Positions 25,901-37,216 of a stretch of 64,000 bases of DNA are shown here, piece after piece. Positions within the stretch are counted from its first letter, which is position 1. The number at the start of each line of letters is the position of its first letter. This stretch comes from Neopestalotiopsis rosae. Its lineage: Eukaryota > Ascomycota > Sordariomycetes > Amphisphaeriales > Sporocadaceae. The notes beneath the pieces were generated by a model, which worked only from the letters and a program-made list of their open reading frames with translations, searched no databases and was not told where the DNA came from. The stretch is taken from assembly GCA_023078685.1 (NCBI GenBank), contig JALGAS010000005.1:2728001-2792000 (forward strand), read 5' to 3'. The position numbers were made by a program, and so were the translations under genes.

Positions 25901-26570
25901 TGATGTTGCCGTGTGGGGACTCTTCTCACCTTTCATGAAGACACCCGAGGAGTACAACTGCGGTGTCTACGGCATGGCTACAAAGTTCATTCAAGAGATG
26001 AAACGCCGCCAGCCTGTTGGACCCTATGCTGTCGCCGGTTGGAGTGCAGGCGGAGTCATTGCCTATGAAATCGTCAACCAGTTGACGAAGGCCGACGAGG
26101 AAGTGTCCAACCTCCTCATCATTGATGCTCCCTGCCCCATTACGATTGAGCCTCTGCCAGCTGGTCTGCACGCATGGTTCGCATCCATTGGTCTTCTGGG
26201 TGAGGGTGATGACGCCGAAGCCAAGAAGATTCCCGAGTGGCTGCTTCCACACTTTGCGGCTTCTGTCACTGCCCTATCCAACTATGACGCCGAGCCCATC
26301 CCCGCCGACAAATGCCCCAAGGTCACTGTCATCTGGTGCGAAGACGGTGTCTGCAAGCTCCCTACCGACCCCCGACCCGATCCTTACCCGACTGGTCACG
26401 CTCTCTTCCTTTTGGACAACCGGACTGATTTTGGTCCCAACCGGTGGGATGAATATCTCGACACCAAGAAGATGACATACCACCACATGCCAGGCAATCA
26501 CTTCTCCATGATGCACGGAGCCTTGGCTAAACAGCTGGGTGGCTTCATGCGTGATGGCATGAAATCTTGA
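19972..26570 (+). CDS. pks1: Non-reducing PKS, tetrahydroxynaphthalene (melanin) synthase
   Basis: Three exons (19972-20264, 20333-20624, 20688-26570) join in frame to 2155 aa, the expected size for Pks1-type enzymes. The introns are 68 and 63 bp; the first has an ACTAAC branch site. Domains in order: SAT with GLCTG Cys119 and GPYHAPH His245; KS from about 382 with DTACSSS Cys553; AT from about 909 with GHSLGE Ser1001; product template domain with CSGHMVNG His1329 and PYWIDSV Asp1516; two ACPs with Ser1690 (GVDSL) and Ser1816 (GMDSL); and a thioesterase/Claisen cyclase with GWSAGG Ser1981 and GNHFS His2133. All catalytic residues are present, so it looks functional. The N-terminus (MAEQMSYLLFGDQSLDTHGF) is the form known from DHN-melanin synthases, which make 1,3,6,8-tetrahydroxynaphthalene from malonyl-CoA. 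A heptaketide product as made by Alb1/wA is the less likely alternative. The reductase and Cmr1-type regulator downstream support the melanin role. Confidence 0.97.
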
Positions 26571-27536
26571 GTCCTGTAAATCGGACTTCCCTCCTTTGCA
26601 TTTCATATCATATAAACCAAGCGCCTGTACATAGGAGGAACTGACACGCTCCTTGTAAAATTTCACGATTTTGCTTTTTACATCAGCGGGACTACAGCGA
26701 AAGTAATGTGTGGAATACTCGGATTCGGGAATGAAAGGGTATATGATGGCGTGGGCACTTTGTATTTTGGATCTAATTGAAATTGCTATAGACTACACAG
26801 TACCAAATTGGCGCATCAATTTTAGGCATTTTACCTTATTACTTGTAGCCCGAATGTGACTTCCCTTACCTGTCTTCAATAAGTTCTCGAGTGAACCCGT
26901 GCTTTTCTGCTTGTCGTGATGCCTTTTAGATGCCACGCCCGTCTCAATGGCTTGGTTTTTGTTCGGTTATCTGTAGCCTCATATATGTTAGGAAGCAGTT
27001 GTGAAGCGACACTTTGAGAGGCTCCCGAAGGCTGTCAGGTGTGTTACGCTTGGTCTGTAATGAAGCAATCTCCCAATCAACGACGTGTGGCTACAAGTGT
27101 CATCTGCTTTTCCCGCCTCTTGTGTCGCGCGAGCACCAGGAATAGCATGTTCGTGCGCCTTTATGCTGTCTCGTAGTCATGGATCGTTTTCGTACAGTAC
27201 AGATTGCCTCGGCAGTCTTGCGGCGCTCGGGTGGTCGATATATGGTGAAGTGCGCCTTGTCTTCATCTTCTTCTCTGCCCTGTTCCGCTGGGTCGTCCTT
27301 GCAGAGTCTCTGCTGTATCGCACTACCACGTGCCCTGAACGCAATGATTTCGCATTTTCTTGGAAGGGGCCGGCCGTCGCTATTCGTCGTTGTTCGTCGT
27401 TGCGCCTGAGCGCAAAACGCGTGGAGTGTCACTAAGGAGGCGAATGTCAGTTGCGTAGTAAATTTACAGCCTACATCCCGGTGTCAGTGCATACACTTCT
27501 GCTGCCATAAGTCTCCCACAAATTCTATGAAGCTGC

Positions 27537-27608
27537 CACGTGAGAGCTGCAAAAGTTGTTAACTGTATGTCTCACGCGAAAACCGCAAAAGTTGTTAACT
27601 CTACGTCT
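27537..27608. repeat. 36-bp tandem duplication, diverged
   Basis: Two adjacent 36-bp copies (27537-27572, 27573-27608) match at 30 positions. Five of the six differences are transitions and one is a transversion. The shared core is GCAAAAGTTGTTAACT. Confidence 0.8.
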
Positions 27609-28373
27609 AAGTCAAATTCCACGCATTTGACAGGTCCATGACTTACGAGCGTTTAAAGCATTTATAGATGAACCGGTTGCTTGTTGTACGATAATCAGAC
27701 CGTTGGGCGTTTGGGCAGCAACCAAGACGATGATGATCGCATGTAGTAGCCACCTCGAGAGACTGTTTTCAATGAAAAGGGGGAAATCGTCTGTAAGGTC
27801 GGCTTTGTCAGTAATTCGGAGAGGAAACCACGACAGTGCATGATTTGATGAAAGGATTACCCAACTTCTGCAAACGGCGTTTCCTGGGTGAGTAGTCTTC
27901 GCTGACAGTGGTGCTGCACTTCTTCACAACACGTATGCTGAATTAATCCACCAACAAGGCTGGACAATGGACAAGGGGTGCTGATCACTCACTGGTAGGA
28001 GAATTGTAACGATAGATGTAACAGACAAATTATTGGGAGTCATTTCCACTTGGCTTTGGGGATTGTTCCACACGTTAGCATATCTCGTCAACCACTTTCT
28101 CGCCAGAGGTCTGACGAGGCGAGGCGACATATGATTGTGATTGTTGTAAAGGGGAGAGAGGAAGAGAAAAGAAACCACACAATGGAAATTTGGGACCCAG
28201 GACAGACCCTGTTGGTTCGGACTGTCCCCTACTGGTCCTACTGATTCGGACCTTAACACTTCCTGGGTAGGATAGGGAAGGAGGGAGCAGTGCAGAACAG
28301 GGAGGAGAAGGAGAGAACAGGAGGGAGCGGCGGGGGAGCCGAGTGGGAAGCAGCACGAGAATCAGTAAATACG

Positions 28374-28442
28374 GCCCAAATCAGTAGGAAAAGCCCAAAT
28401 CAGTAGGAAAGGCCCAGATCAGTAGGAAAGGCCCAAATCAGC
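28374..28442. repeat. 19-bp tandem repeat, about 3.5 copies
   Basis: The unit GCCCAAATCAGTAGGAAAG (with A/G variants) repeats at 28374, 28393 and 28412, then partly at 28431. Confidence 0.85.
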
Positions 28443-31400
28443 CGGGATGGCAAGAACATTTCAAATCGGTTGGGACAAGACGATCGAAGACTAACCCAAG
28501 CGGGAAAAAAATACTGGCTCGAAATACATATTGGGAGGTATAGAATAATAACGTCTGGACGTATATTCACACTACCAACGCGCTTCATGGCTCGACATAC
28601 ATACACTTCCAATAGTTCAGCCAGTTGTTTGATCACAGAGCGTCTCAAAATCTTAACAATATGTCATCGAGAACTTTGCCGAGGCTTTGCCCACCTATTC
28701 GGTCGGCGGCAGCACACGACAAGAAGTTTCTCTATATCGTGAGGTTTTCGGATTGTGATTGCAGATGCTGCCAAAATTTACTTCCCTGGTACCAGTGGTA
28801 CTTACCCTGCTGTACCTCTTGTCGCTTCCACCTCCCTCAGATTTCCCCCTTTTATGTCATATCTTCAAAAATACACTTTACGGACAGCCGGCATTCTTCC
28901 GTGCATTTCAACGACATAATTGAGTCACAAGTAGATTGACTGGACCGACCCATATCTACGGAGAAAGGGGACAGTGTGGCTGGGCAGTGTGTGGTGACGA
29001 GACTCCTTATAAACTGCATAGAAATATTGAAGTCTAATGCCGCTGCTATTTTTACCAACATAATGGTCAGATAGCCCTGGAGTGTAGCAATTTTACTCGA
29101 AATATTTGCATTGTGTTCTGATCTGAAGATGACTCCCTTGAGAAGAAACTTGGGCGTCTTGCCCCAGTAACAGCCAAATCACTTTGAATGCGGTCACCTG
29201 ACAGGGAGATAAGGCAAGCAGTGGTCTGCCCTCCGGTGCCGGTTTCCATGATCACGCAATTTTGCCCAACTTTCACCCGCAGTCAAATGAAGCGGCATCC
29301 CAGTGTCAATGGAAAACCTGACTGTGTCTTCTTGAATGCCTTTTGACCCTACCCACTGTTCATGGGCGTCAAGGCCACGATATGCTATATCTAAAAACCT
29401 AATCGTGACAGATCGATCACAAGTGGCGTGTTTTGAGCCTTGTCGTATCCAATATTACATATCACGGAGAAAGGCCATGTCAAATGGACTGGTGTAGATC
29501 AATGGCTGGGAATCCGCGGCACGACAGCCTCATTCTCATGACAGAGAAACCTTTGTTGACATCCCACGCTCAAGTGTTCTCATGCACGTGTAGTTTATAG
29601 ACAAATGGGTTTGCACTATTGAAGTATATCAGCGCAGAACCGCTTGATCAAAGTTAAAAAGAAAAACCTGAAATTTATAATGTGATCCGCTTTTCTTTGT
29701 CTATCCTGACCGCTGATCCTCTTCCTATTCATCGGAAATCTGTCCCGGAGATTCTCTAGGCGCGCTGCAAGCTTCCAGTGAGGTTGTTGCACGAGCGCTG
29801 TCGCGTTTAACAGGCGACCCGGGCAAGCTCACCAGAATCAACAAGACTAAATGGGAAAGCGAGGAAGCGCACACTTGAACAGACGAGAAGATAGGTGGAA
29901 TGGCCCAGTCAATCTTTAAGATTGGGCGTAAGCTACGTTCACACGTTGGACGCCTCAGTATAACGTCGTAGCATACACTTCTCTAGAGAATATGTCAGCG
30001 GACCAGGAATAATAGATTGACCGCCCAGAAAACACGGCTGGTGTGACTGTACTGACGAAGGCTTGTAGAAGGAGGCAAGGAGGTATGTAGGAATGGGTTG
30101 ACTGGGCTGCAAGGTTTTATCTCGCACACCCTAATTTAATATATCCACACCTCCTGCACAGCGCAAACGTAACTCCTCATGCCATGTTATGCAAGAGCCC
30201 GCTGTTTGCATTTGAACATTTCCCATATATCGATGTGTTGTTGCCTGCTTTTCTCCACCTGCCCAAGGTCAGGCCGTACTCTCGGCCGTACTTTGCAAAG
30301 AATCTCTATTCCCGAGACGGAATCGCCATCGCGAGGTAAGTAGCAGTGTATTGACAGTGCTTTGCAGCCTTTTTCTCAGGCAGCAAGAAACTTTTATTAC
30401 AAATGTTATATACACAGATGTTTTGCCTGCAGCTGTTGTCTGATGCCACTGGCTGAGGCCAGCCGACGATACGACCTGATTCCAGTCGTGTACTCCACTG
30501 TGAACAATGCCCGAGATACTGATGTCCACCAGAAGCGCAACCGAGACAAAAGTTTGCTGCTTAGGACCACTCTTGAAGGAATTATTATTTTTGAAAGTCG
30601 GGCTTCCTTTGTAAATTCAGGTGACTGAAAAGAATGGACGAGAAGCTGCCCGGCTCCTATCGCTCGAATACCCGAGCATCGACGACTGGGGACCAAGAAC
30701 CATGGATTTATCAGTCACTCGCGGAAACGCGAAGTCTGACTCATGGACTCTGCTCAACTACTGCGCAGAAACTTCATTGGAAGACCATTTTTACTTTGTG
30801 TGATGTAAGTGGAATGAGAGAACAGTACGGACGATGAGTGACCAGGTTTTGAATTTGCAGTCTGGACTCGGGAGAGGGGAAGGGGTTGGTGATGGGAATG
30901 CTCATACGGCTGGTGGTCAGAGCTCCGGTGCTTTTTGGCCCTTCCCCCCGAGATATGCTGGGTATCCTGTTAATCGTAGAGGTTTCCCGCTTAAATGCAA
31001 GTCACCGCGTTTTCCAGCAGCCTGCCAATATTGTGAATAGTCGAGTCGATTGTCAGAAGGATCGAACAAGCCGTCCATTCAGACACCTGAGCCCGGTAGT
31101 TAGTTGCTCTGGGGGTAATGAATGGTACGTACCGCATCCAAGTTTGCACTTCGAGTGATAGTGATCTCCTATGGCCATCGAGACTTTAGACGTGCAGCTA
31201 TGGCCTTTTCTCCGTGAGAAATGTCCATTTTCATTTTCAGTCTAGCTAGTTGTGCTCTTTGATGCTAAAGCTATGGCTATTGAAAGTCAGAGAGCCAGAA
31301 AGAAGAAAATAGTTAGGGTAAGAGTCATCCGTCCGCTTATATTTCCTTTCTGGGAGTACTCTGCAGCCAGTGGTCGTGTTGAAAACTGAATGTAAAGTAT

Positions 31401-32592
31401 GGTGCCCAAGGCAGCCAGATAATGCCCTTGCGCTATTCTTCCTCTTCCGCGATGTGAGTCCGTCACAGGGAGACACGCCTGCTCAGATGCACCAAAGACT
31501 TCAAACTCATAAAATCAGACCATAAATTTGAAGCCATACCACAACACGAATACGAACACACAGTGATTATTTACCTGCAAGATATCATTTTTCACCAGCG
31601 GTCACTGGTCCAAATGCCCAGTTGTCCCTCTGGACCTCGTCCCATGACTTTCCCACACAGGTGGCACATTTGGTTCTCCTCCACCCTCCTTTCACAGCCC
31701 AAACCGGCCGTCCCATGACGTGCTATCCTTTCCAACTCTACAGCCACATTCGTATGTATATAGGCACTGTGACGTGTCTAAAAGTTAGAATGTTTGCGGT
31801 TCTCTTCATAAGCCCTCGCCAAGAAGAATAGATGGCTGTATTTGGGCCGTACTTCTTTTTCTTCGGTAAAGTCCGGTGCAGCGGACCAGAAATCTCAGAA
31901 TAAGTGAGATCTCGTGCAAACCACCGGAAACCGAAATTGAAGAACCGGGCTATCTTTGACAACAATTGTTGTACCTATATTTTGATCTTATGTAAACAGT
32001 TGAAGTTGAATATTTGGAGCCAATTTGGTGATTAAGTCACGTGATCCTATGACCATTTCGTTTGCTTTTTTCCCTACATATCAATTGACCCTTGTTTTGC
32101 AGATTGTATGGCGGAAATTCACGTGTATCACACCTGAGCGTATGTGAGTTAAATGAAAACAAAGAACTTGTCCAGCTTCATGGTTTCAAATTGAGGTTGG
32201 AATAATTGAAGAAGTCGCTGTTGAATCGTGAAAAAAGCAGGTAACAATTATTATCGGCGCAGATTGCCAATCAGTCGACAATCAGTAGGTAGGAGTTGGG
32301 TAAGGTGAGATGTGGCGGCCACATGAATCCGGGGGCCAGGGTACGGTAACACTCAACGGCCAGTGGTGCTATGTACCTAGATAAGCTCGGATACTTTTCA
32401 CTAATTTATGTGCGGCGCGCATAGAATTTGGCAGCCATTATTCTATTGAAGACTACTCAAGACTTTATTAATGCCAGGTTGAATGGTATACTGATAAGCC
32501 TGATAAGTAGTCATGGACAGTCGCGGACGTGATCAGATTTGTCGGCAAGGCGAATACGCTCGATCAAGTCGCATAGCTGGGTCAGCTACTTA

Positions 32593-32613
32593 CCTAGGTA
32601 GGTAGGTAGGTAG
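32593..32613. repeat. TAGG microsatellite
   Basis: A short run of four to five TAGG units in gene-free DNA. Confidence 0.8.
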
Positions 32614-33223
32614 CTCTAGACTCTAGAGCAATCTCAATGTGTCTCCCAAAATGCTGGGGGAATGCTGCTGAATTGGACCGCACAGGAACCCCAGTTACTT
32701 CTATGACTCACCAACAACCAAGGACAATGATTGAATGGACAGTTCAGAGCTGGGAGTTGTGTTGCTCGTGATAGGGGTGTGTTCTACGAAGTACATGCAG
32801 TAGCTTCCCTCGGACTTCTTTGGGGGAAGGGGGGACAATTGATGGTGGTTGCCACCCAGTAAGAGATAGCGGCCCCTTTCAAATGCCAAATCCCGCAAGA
32901 GAAGTTGCCCATACCTATGGCCTACCAGAACGGGACCAGGCTAAGGATCTACCAATCAATGAGGTTTCTCAAACCCAATTCAGCAATTGATGATTGCTTT
33001 TTGCTGCATCGTCCCGAGAAATCTGTGTAGGTACGTACAGAAGCGACCAGACGAAAGCGACCAGACCTTGCTACACTTTGGTAGAGAATGGCCTCTTGTA
33101 TGGTTTTGGATCCTACTCGACCCAATCACCCAGATGCATTTGGCTCTTCAAGTGCATTTTATTGAAAGCTTGACCACGCTCTTTAATGACCAGCTTGTTG
33201 TACACGCACAGTATTTGTGAAAC

Positions 33224-33335
33224 CACAAGTATCCAGACACAAGTATCCAGACACAAGTATCCAGACACAAGTATCCAGACACAAGTATCCAGACCCAAGT
33301 ATGCAGACCCAAGTATCCAGACCCAAGTATCCAGG
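33224..33335. repeat. 14-bp tandem repeat, 8 copies
   Basis: Eight head-to-tail copies of CACAAGTATCCAGA. The first five are identical; the last three start CCC, one carries a C-to-G change inside and the last ends GG. There are no spacers, so it is a minisatellite and not a CRISPR array. Open frames across it are by-products of the repeat. Confidence 0.92.
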
Positions 33336-35619
33336 CACGGTGAATTATTCTGGCTGCCTGGGTCGGACCAGAGATGAACACGAAATGGACGAGCATCGGA
33401 GCATTTAGATTCGTACATGTGGCAAAATTCGTCAGTCCTGGTTGAGTACGATAGCTAGACAAAGGGACTTGCCGCGGGTGAGGTCCGCTCCAGCAGGTGA
33501 GCTGGCCAAGGCCTAGATTGCCGCTCCTGATCTGTCCTACCCGCCTACATACCTGCCTACCCGGGACAGAATCTGGCAATCCGGGCCCAAAGATCTGGGA
33601 CGACTTTTGTTTTTCTTCTCAAGCGGGGGATCGAAACTAGTGAGCGGGACGTGTATGTACCAACCAATCAAAGAATCCTTTTTCTTTTTTAAGGGCAAGT
33701 AAAACAAAAACCGCCCATCTCCTCAAAAATACACGAATTGAAAAAGTCTTGGTCACAGCTTGGGTCAGACCTCACCAAGAGGGAGGGACCGCAGGTTGGT
33801 GCCAGTCGGCTGGGCGGACTGATGCGAGGACACGATGAATGGGTAAAGACGTGCATTATGTGAATTATGGAGTTATATGTTCACCGAAACTGCATCTGGA
33901 GGCATCAAAACTGCTAGAAGAGTGGGAGAGTGGGAATTTGGCGAGACCCCATATGGGCATATGGGGTAAGCAACCCGGATATCTGTTGGCCCCCAGCTCC
34001 GCAATTATGTGTGCACTGTGGAGGAGTCGCCGTTGGACAATTCCACCATGACAGATGCCATTCCCAGACTTGATGGTAAAATAATGAAGGGCCAAACTTG
34101 TTCCCTACACACGTGGCAATTTTGCCGGCGTTTCCTGCATGCGGGGACAAAAGAAAAAGAAGAAGAAGTAAACAAAAAAAGCCCACCCGGGATGCAGCCC
34201 AGAGCTAAAATTCGCTGCTCCACTGTGTCAAGCACTGTGGCGCTGCTGCCATGTCCTTCACCTAGGTGGAAAATCATCTATAATGTCCATTTGATCGCGT
34301 TTCGCTATGTGCAAAGCATGCAAATCATGCATCAATGGACCTGGCTTCGTTTCTGGCAAGCTGGTTCCCTTTGCGCTTATTTTTACCATTTCTTTTCGAC
34401 GTGATTTTGTACATCACATCATCAATTAACAAGTACTCCTCTTTTTCTAGCTAGTTAGTGCTGGCTAAGTCTCGTTCTATTTATGTCCTTATCGCGGCCG
34501 TTTCCCCAGTGGAAGTCTATACTGCGCTCAACGGTTTTAGCTGCTTGATTAGGCCGGTACCGTAGAATTGGATAATCACTAGTCAGGCCCTTTTGTGATG
34601 GAAACTTGACACGGCGTCGATACGCTCTGTTAGCATATACATAAGTCATTCCAACTTGTCAATTGGTCTTTATTTTTTGTGCTTGGTTTTCCTTGTCCTA
34701 ATATCTGAATTGCTGGGTCCGTTTCCGTCATTGTAGTCACAAAACTTTTGCTTCATACGTACGTAGAAATCTTCTGCACATTATTCAATCGAAATACCCA
34801 GTCACGCGCATGCTTGCCTATCCAGGTGCTCAAAGTCCTTGCCATATGTACATACTGGAACATATTGGCAGCTACCCTTTCCCCCCATATCAAGTTTGTG
34901 ACACAATTTTTGAGAATTTGGCAGCCTATTGTGGCGTGATATGCAGAAGCGCTGCATCAGAGACTCAATGTGGCTTCGTAGGAACTTTGATATTGTAATA
35001 TGCCCTTTCTTTCTTTCTCCGGTCATGATATTATTAGAAAAACGTTCATAGTCAGAGCGGGCTGTTTTTGCTGGATCAGTGAGTATCCTTCTCAGACGCT
35101 TTTTCCACTATAAATTGTCCTCTCCCCTCTTCCTTTTCCAATGTCTTACCTCTATTTTCCACCACCCACCAACCATCCCTTTTCCCGCCTCTCTTGTCTC
35201 ACCTCTCTTGTCTCACCTCTCTACACCCATCCTCCCTCTCTCAGCCTGATAAGCCACAATCTTCATCGAGGTATTCACTAGCTGATTACCCCACACATAC
35301 ATGTTCAGCGCTCACCATTATCGAGAAATCGTAGTAAGTTATTTGTTGTTTTACTTTTGTCCCGTCTGCATGTCTTTCTATCTACTTGTCTGTCTGTGTG
35401 TCTATCTATCTGTCTGCCCATGTGTCTTCCATCTGTCACGTCACAGCCTTTCTTTTTCTCTTCTTTCTTCTTCTTGGCCACTTAAGCATGGCGATACCAT
35501 GTGAGAAATTTACTTTTCGCGATTGGATTTATTTCATATATGACTAACATACTAGTCCTCCACCAAGACTTGACATCGATAACTCCTTGCTCGGACACAT
35601 TGTTTGCCATATATACATC

Positions 35620-37216
35620 ATGGCACCACCGACTTCACGCCCTAGTTCAGCCAATGGCAACCAACAGCAGCGGTCATCTCCTCACCGTCGTGCTCCCTCT
35701 GGTGCTGGCGTACAAAGGCCTGGGGCTGCCCCGTCTACTGCTGGCGTACAAAAGCCTAGAACGCCCAGATTGAGGCAATCTTGTGACCAGTGTTTCGTGG
35801 CCAAGGTCAAATGTAGCAAAGATAACCCGATGTGTCATCGATGCCTTCACAATGGGTCCCCTTGCATATATTCGCCCACCGCTCGAGTTGGCAAGCCCGC
35901 CAGGCAGGCCAATGGGGGCAGCAACAACCACTCGCGGGGACAGCATCCAAATATACAGTTGCAGCACTTGACTGCCCAGTGGGCAAACCTGAATCTGGGT
36001 ATCACATCAACGACACAGCCCCTGATGCAGCCCATGACGTCCCCAGTCCCCTCACCGTTCCCTATGAACCAGCAAATGAACCAGCCCACTTGGACCAGTA
36101 TGAGCCATACCCCACAGTCACAAGAAACCTTTGTGACAATGCCTGGTGTTGGAAATCATTATATGGTACCGGACCACCAAGTTCTGTCGTCAGCAAACTT
36201 TTCCGCCATGATGAATGGCCCACAGACACACCAGGGCTTTGTGACTATGCCTGGCAACGGAAACCAGGATCTGACACCGGGCAACCTTTCTCCCACGATG
36301 GAGGCTGGTGAGATGTCGCCCCAGGACGAGAGCCTGGCCGGTTTTGTGCCCAATCTCTGGGATCAGAACCTGCCGACCTTTGATAGCCAGCAAGAGGGCT
36401 ATCTTTCATTCCCGCCTGACCAGCAGGTGACACCAACCACTTCGGGCCATTCAAGGTCCATGTCACTGGATATGCTTTCAGTGAACATCGCATCCACGTA
36501 AGTCACTCTCTTGTCTTCCTCTTTGAGCGTTTATTAACTTCTGCTACAGGCCCTTTTCGGGTGTTGGATCCCCAATCGAAGCTATACCCCCTTCTTTTGG
36601 GCAAGCTGTGGGCTCCACCCCACAGATGAGCAATCATCTTCCGGGGCATCATCGCAACCTCTCTGCACCCGCGATGATCCCCGATCACGTCTCAGAATGT
36701 ACCTGCGTGCAGTCTGGCCTCAACACTCTTTCTAGAGTGACCAGTATGGTTGCCAACCATGAGTTGTCGTACCATGATTTCATGATCGAGAACCAATCTG
36801 TCTGCCAAGCTTGGACGACGGTATTGCAGTGCCCACGTTGCATGGGCGCCAGCCTGCAGCGCTGCATGGCGCTGTCATTTCTGGACATGTGCTTTCAGCA
36901 GCAGATGCGGTCCTTCCAGACCTTGGTGGAAGGCCTGAGACCAGGTCCCGTGAACATGGCCATGCCAGAGTCCGATCAATGGACTCAGATTTTCCAGGAT
37001 CTGCAGCAAGCCCTGACTGATCTGAACCAAGCATGGCTCGAGATGCGGCAGTTGATCACACCGGAGATCGCCGAGTATGACTTCTTTGCTTCAGCATTGG
37101 TCAACAATGCTTGGAGAGCGCTTGACAGATCGGCATCCATGCTGCAGACAAAGAAGTCACAACTGAGTGCACCATTGAGTGCCTCTGGTCTCCCTGTCAG
37201 ACTTAAGCGCCATTGA
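35620..37216 (+). CDS. Zn2Cys6 transcription factor, AflR-like
   Basis: Two exons (35620-36497, 36550-37216; intron 36498-36549 with GTAAGT donor) give 514 aa. The Zn2Cys6 cluster is complete at Cys55, 58, 65, 72, 75 and 82, spacing C-x2-C-x6-C-x6-C-x2-C-x6-C, after a disordered N-terminus. A Gln/Pro/Met-rich middle (about 100-290) may be an activation region. The C-terminal part (about 340-510) resembles the AflR family regulatory domain: [14 protein letters not shown], then a Cys-rich [12 protein letters not shown] and a helical end. This family regulates secondary metabolite clusters from the nucleus. Its place between the PKS and the reductase suggests control of melanin genes. From memory, the Pestalotiopsis fici melanin locus also carries such a regulator (PfmaF) next to its PKS. 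The start codon chosen is the first ATG in frame. Confidence 0.88.

Larger units (their letters stand above)
26571..35619. other. 9-kb intergenic region inside the melanin cluster
   Basis: No frame longer than about 110 codons and none resembling a known protein. It holds a 36-bp tandem duplication (27537-27608), a 19-bp repeat (28374-28442), a TAGG microsatellite (32593-32613), a 14-bp x 8 repeat (33224-33335), a purine-rich tract (about 28262-28340) and a small palindrome (33946-33967). The last 500 bp before the AflR-like gene is C/T-rich, as fungal promoters often are. Confidence 0.55.

Noticed and set aside
20877..26570. PKS start at the beginning of the long open frame
   Set aside because: That frame opens at a TTG codon; two upstream exons from the ATG at 19972 supply a complete SAT domain in frame.
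33224..33335. Possible CRISPR array
   Set aside because: Repeats are head to tail with no spacers, and the genome is eukaryotic.
33113..33579. Minus-strand frames with repeated WILVSGYLCLDTC-like peptide
   Set aside because: Created by the 14-bp minisatellite being read in successive frames; no protein character outside the repeat.
26571..35619. RIP-mutated transposon remnants in the large gap
   Set aside because: Composition is not strongly AT-rich, and no terminal repeats or transposase-like frames were recognised.
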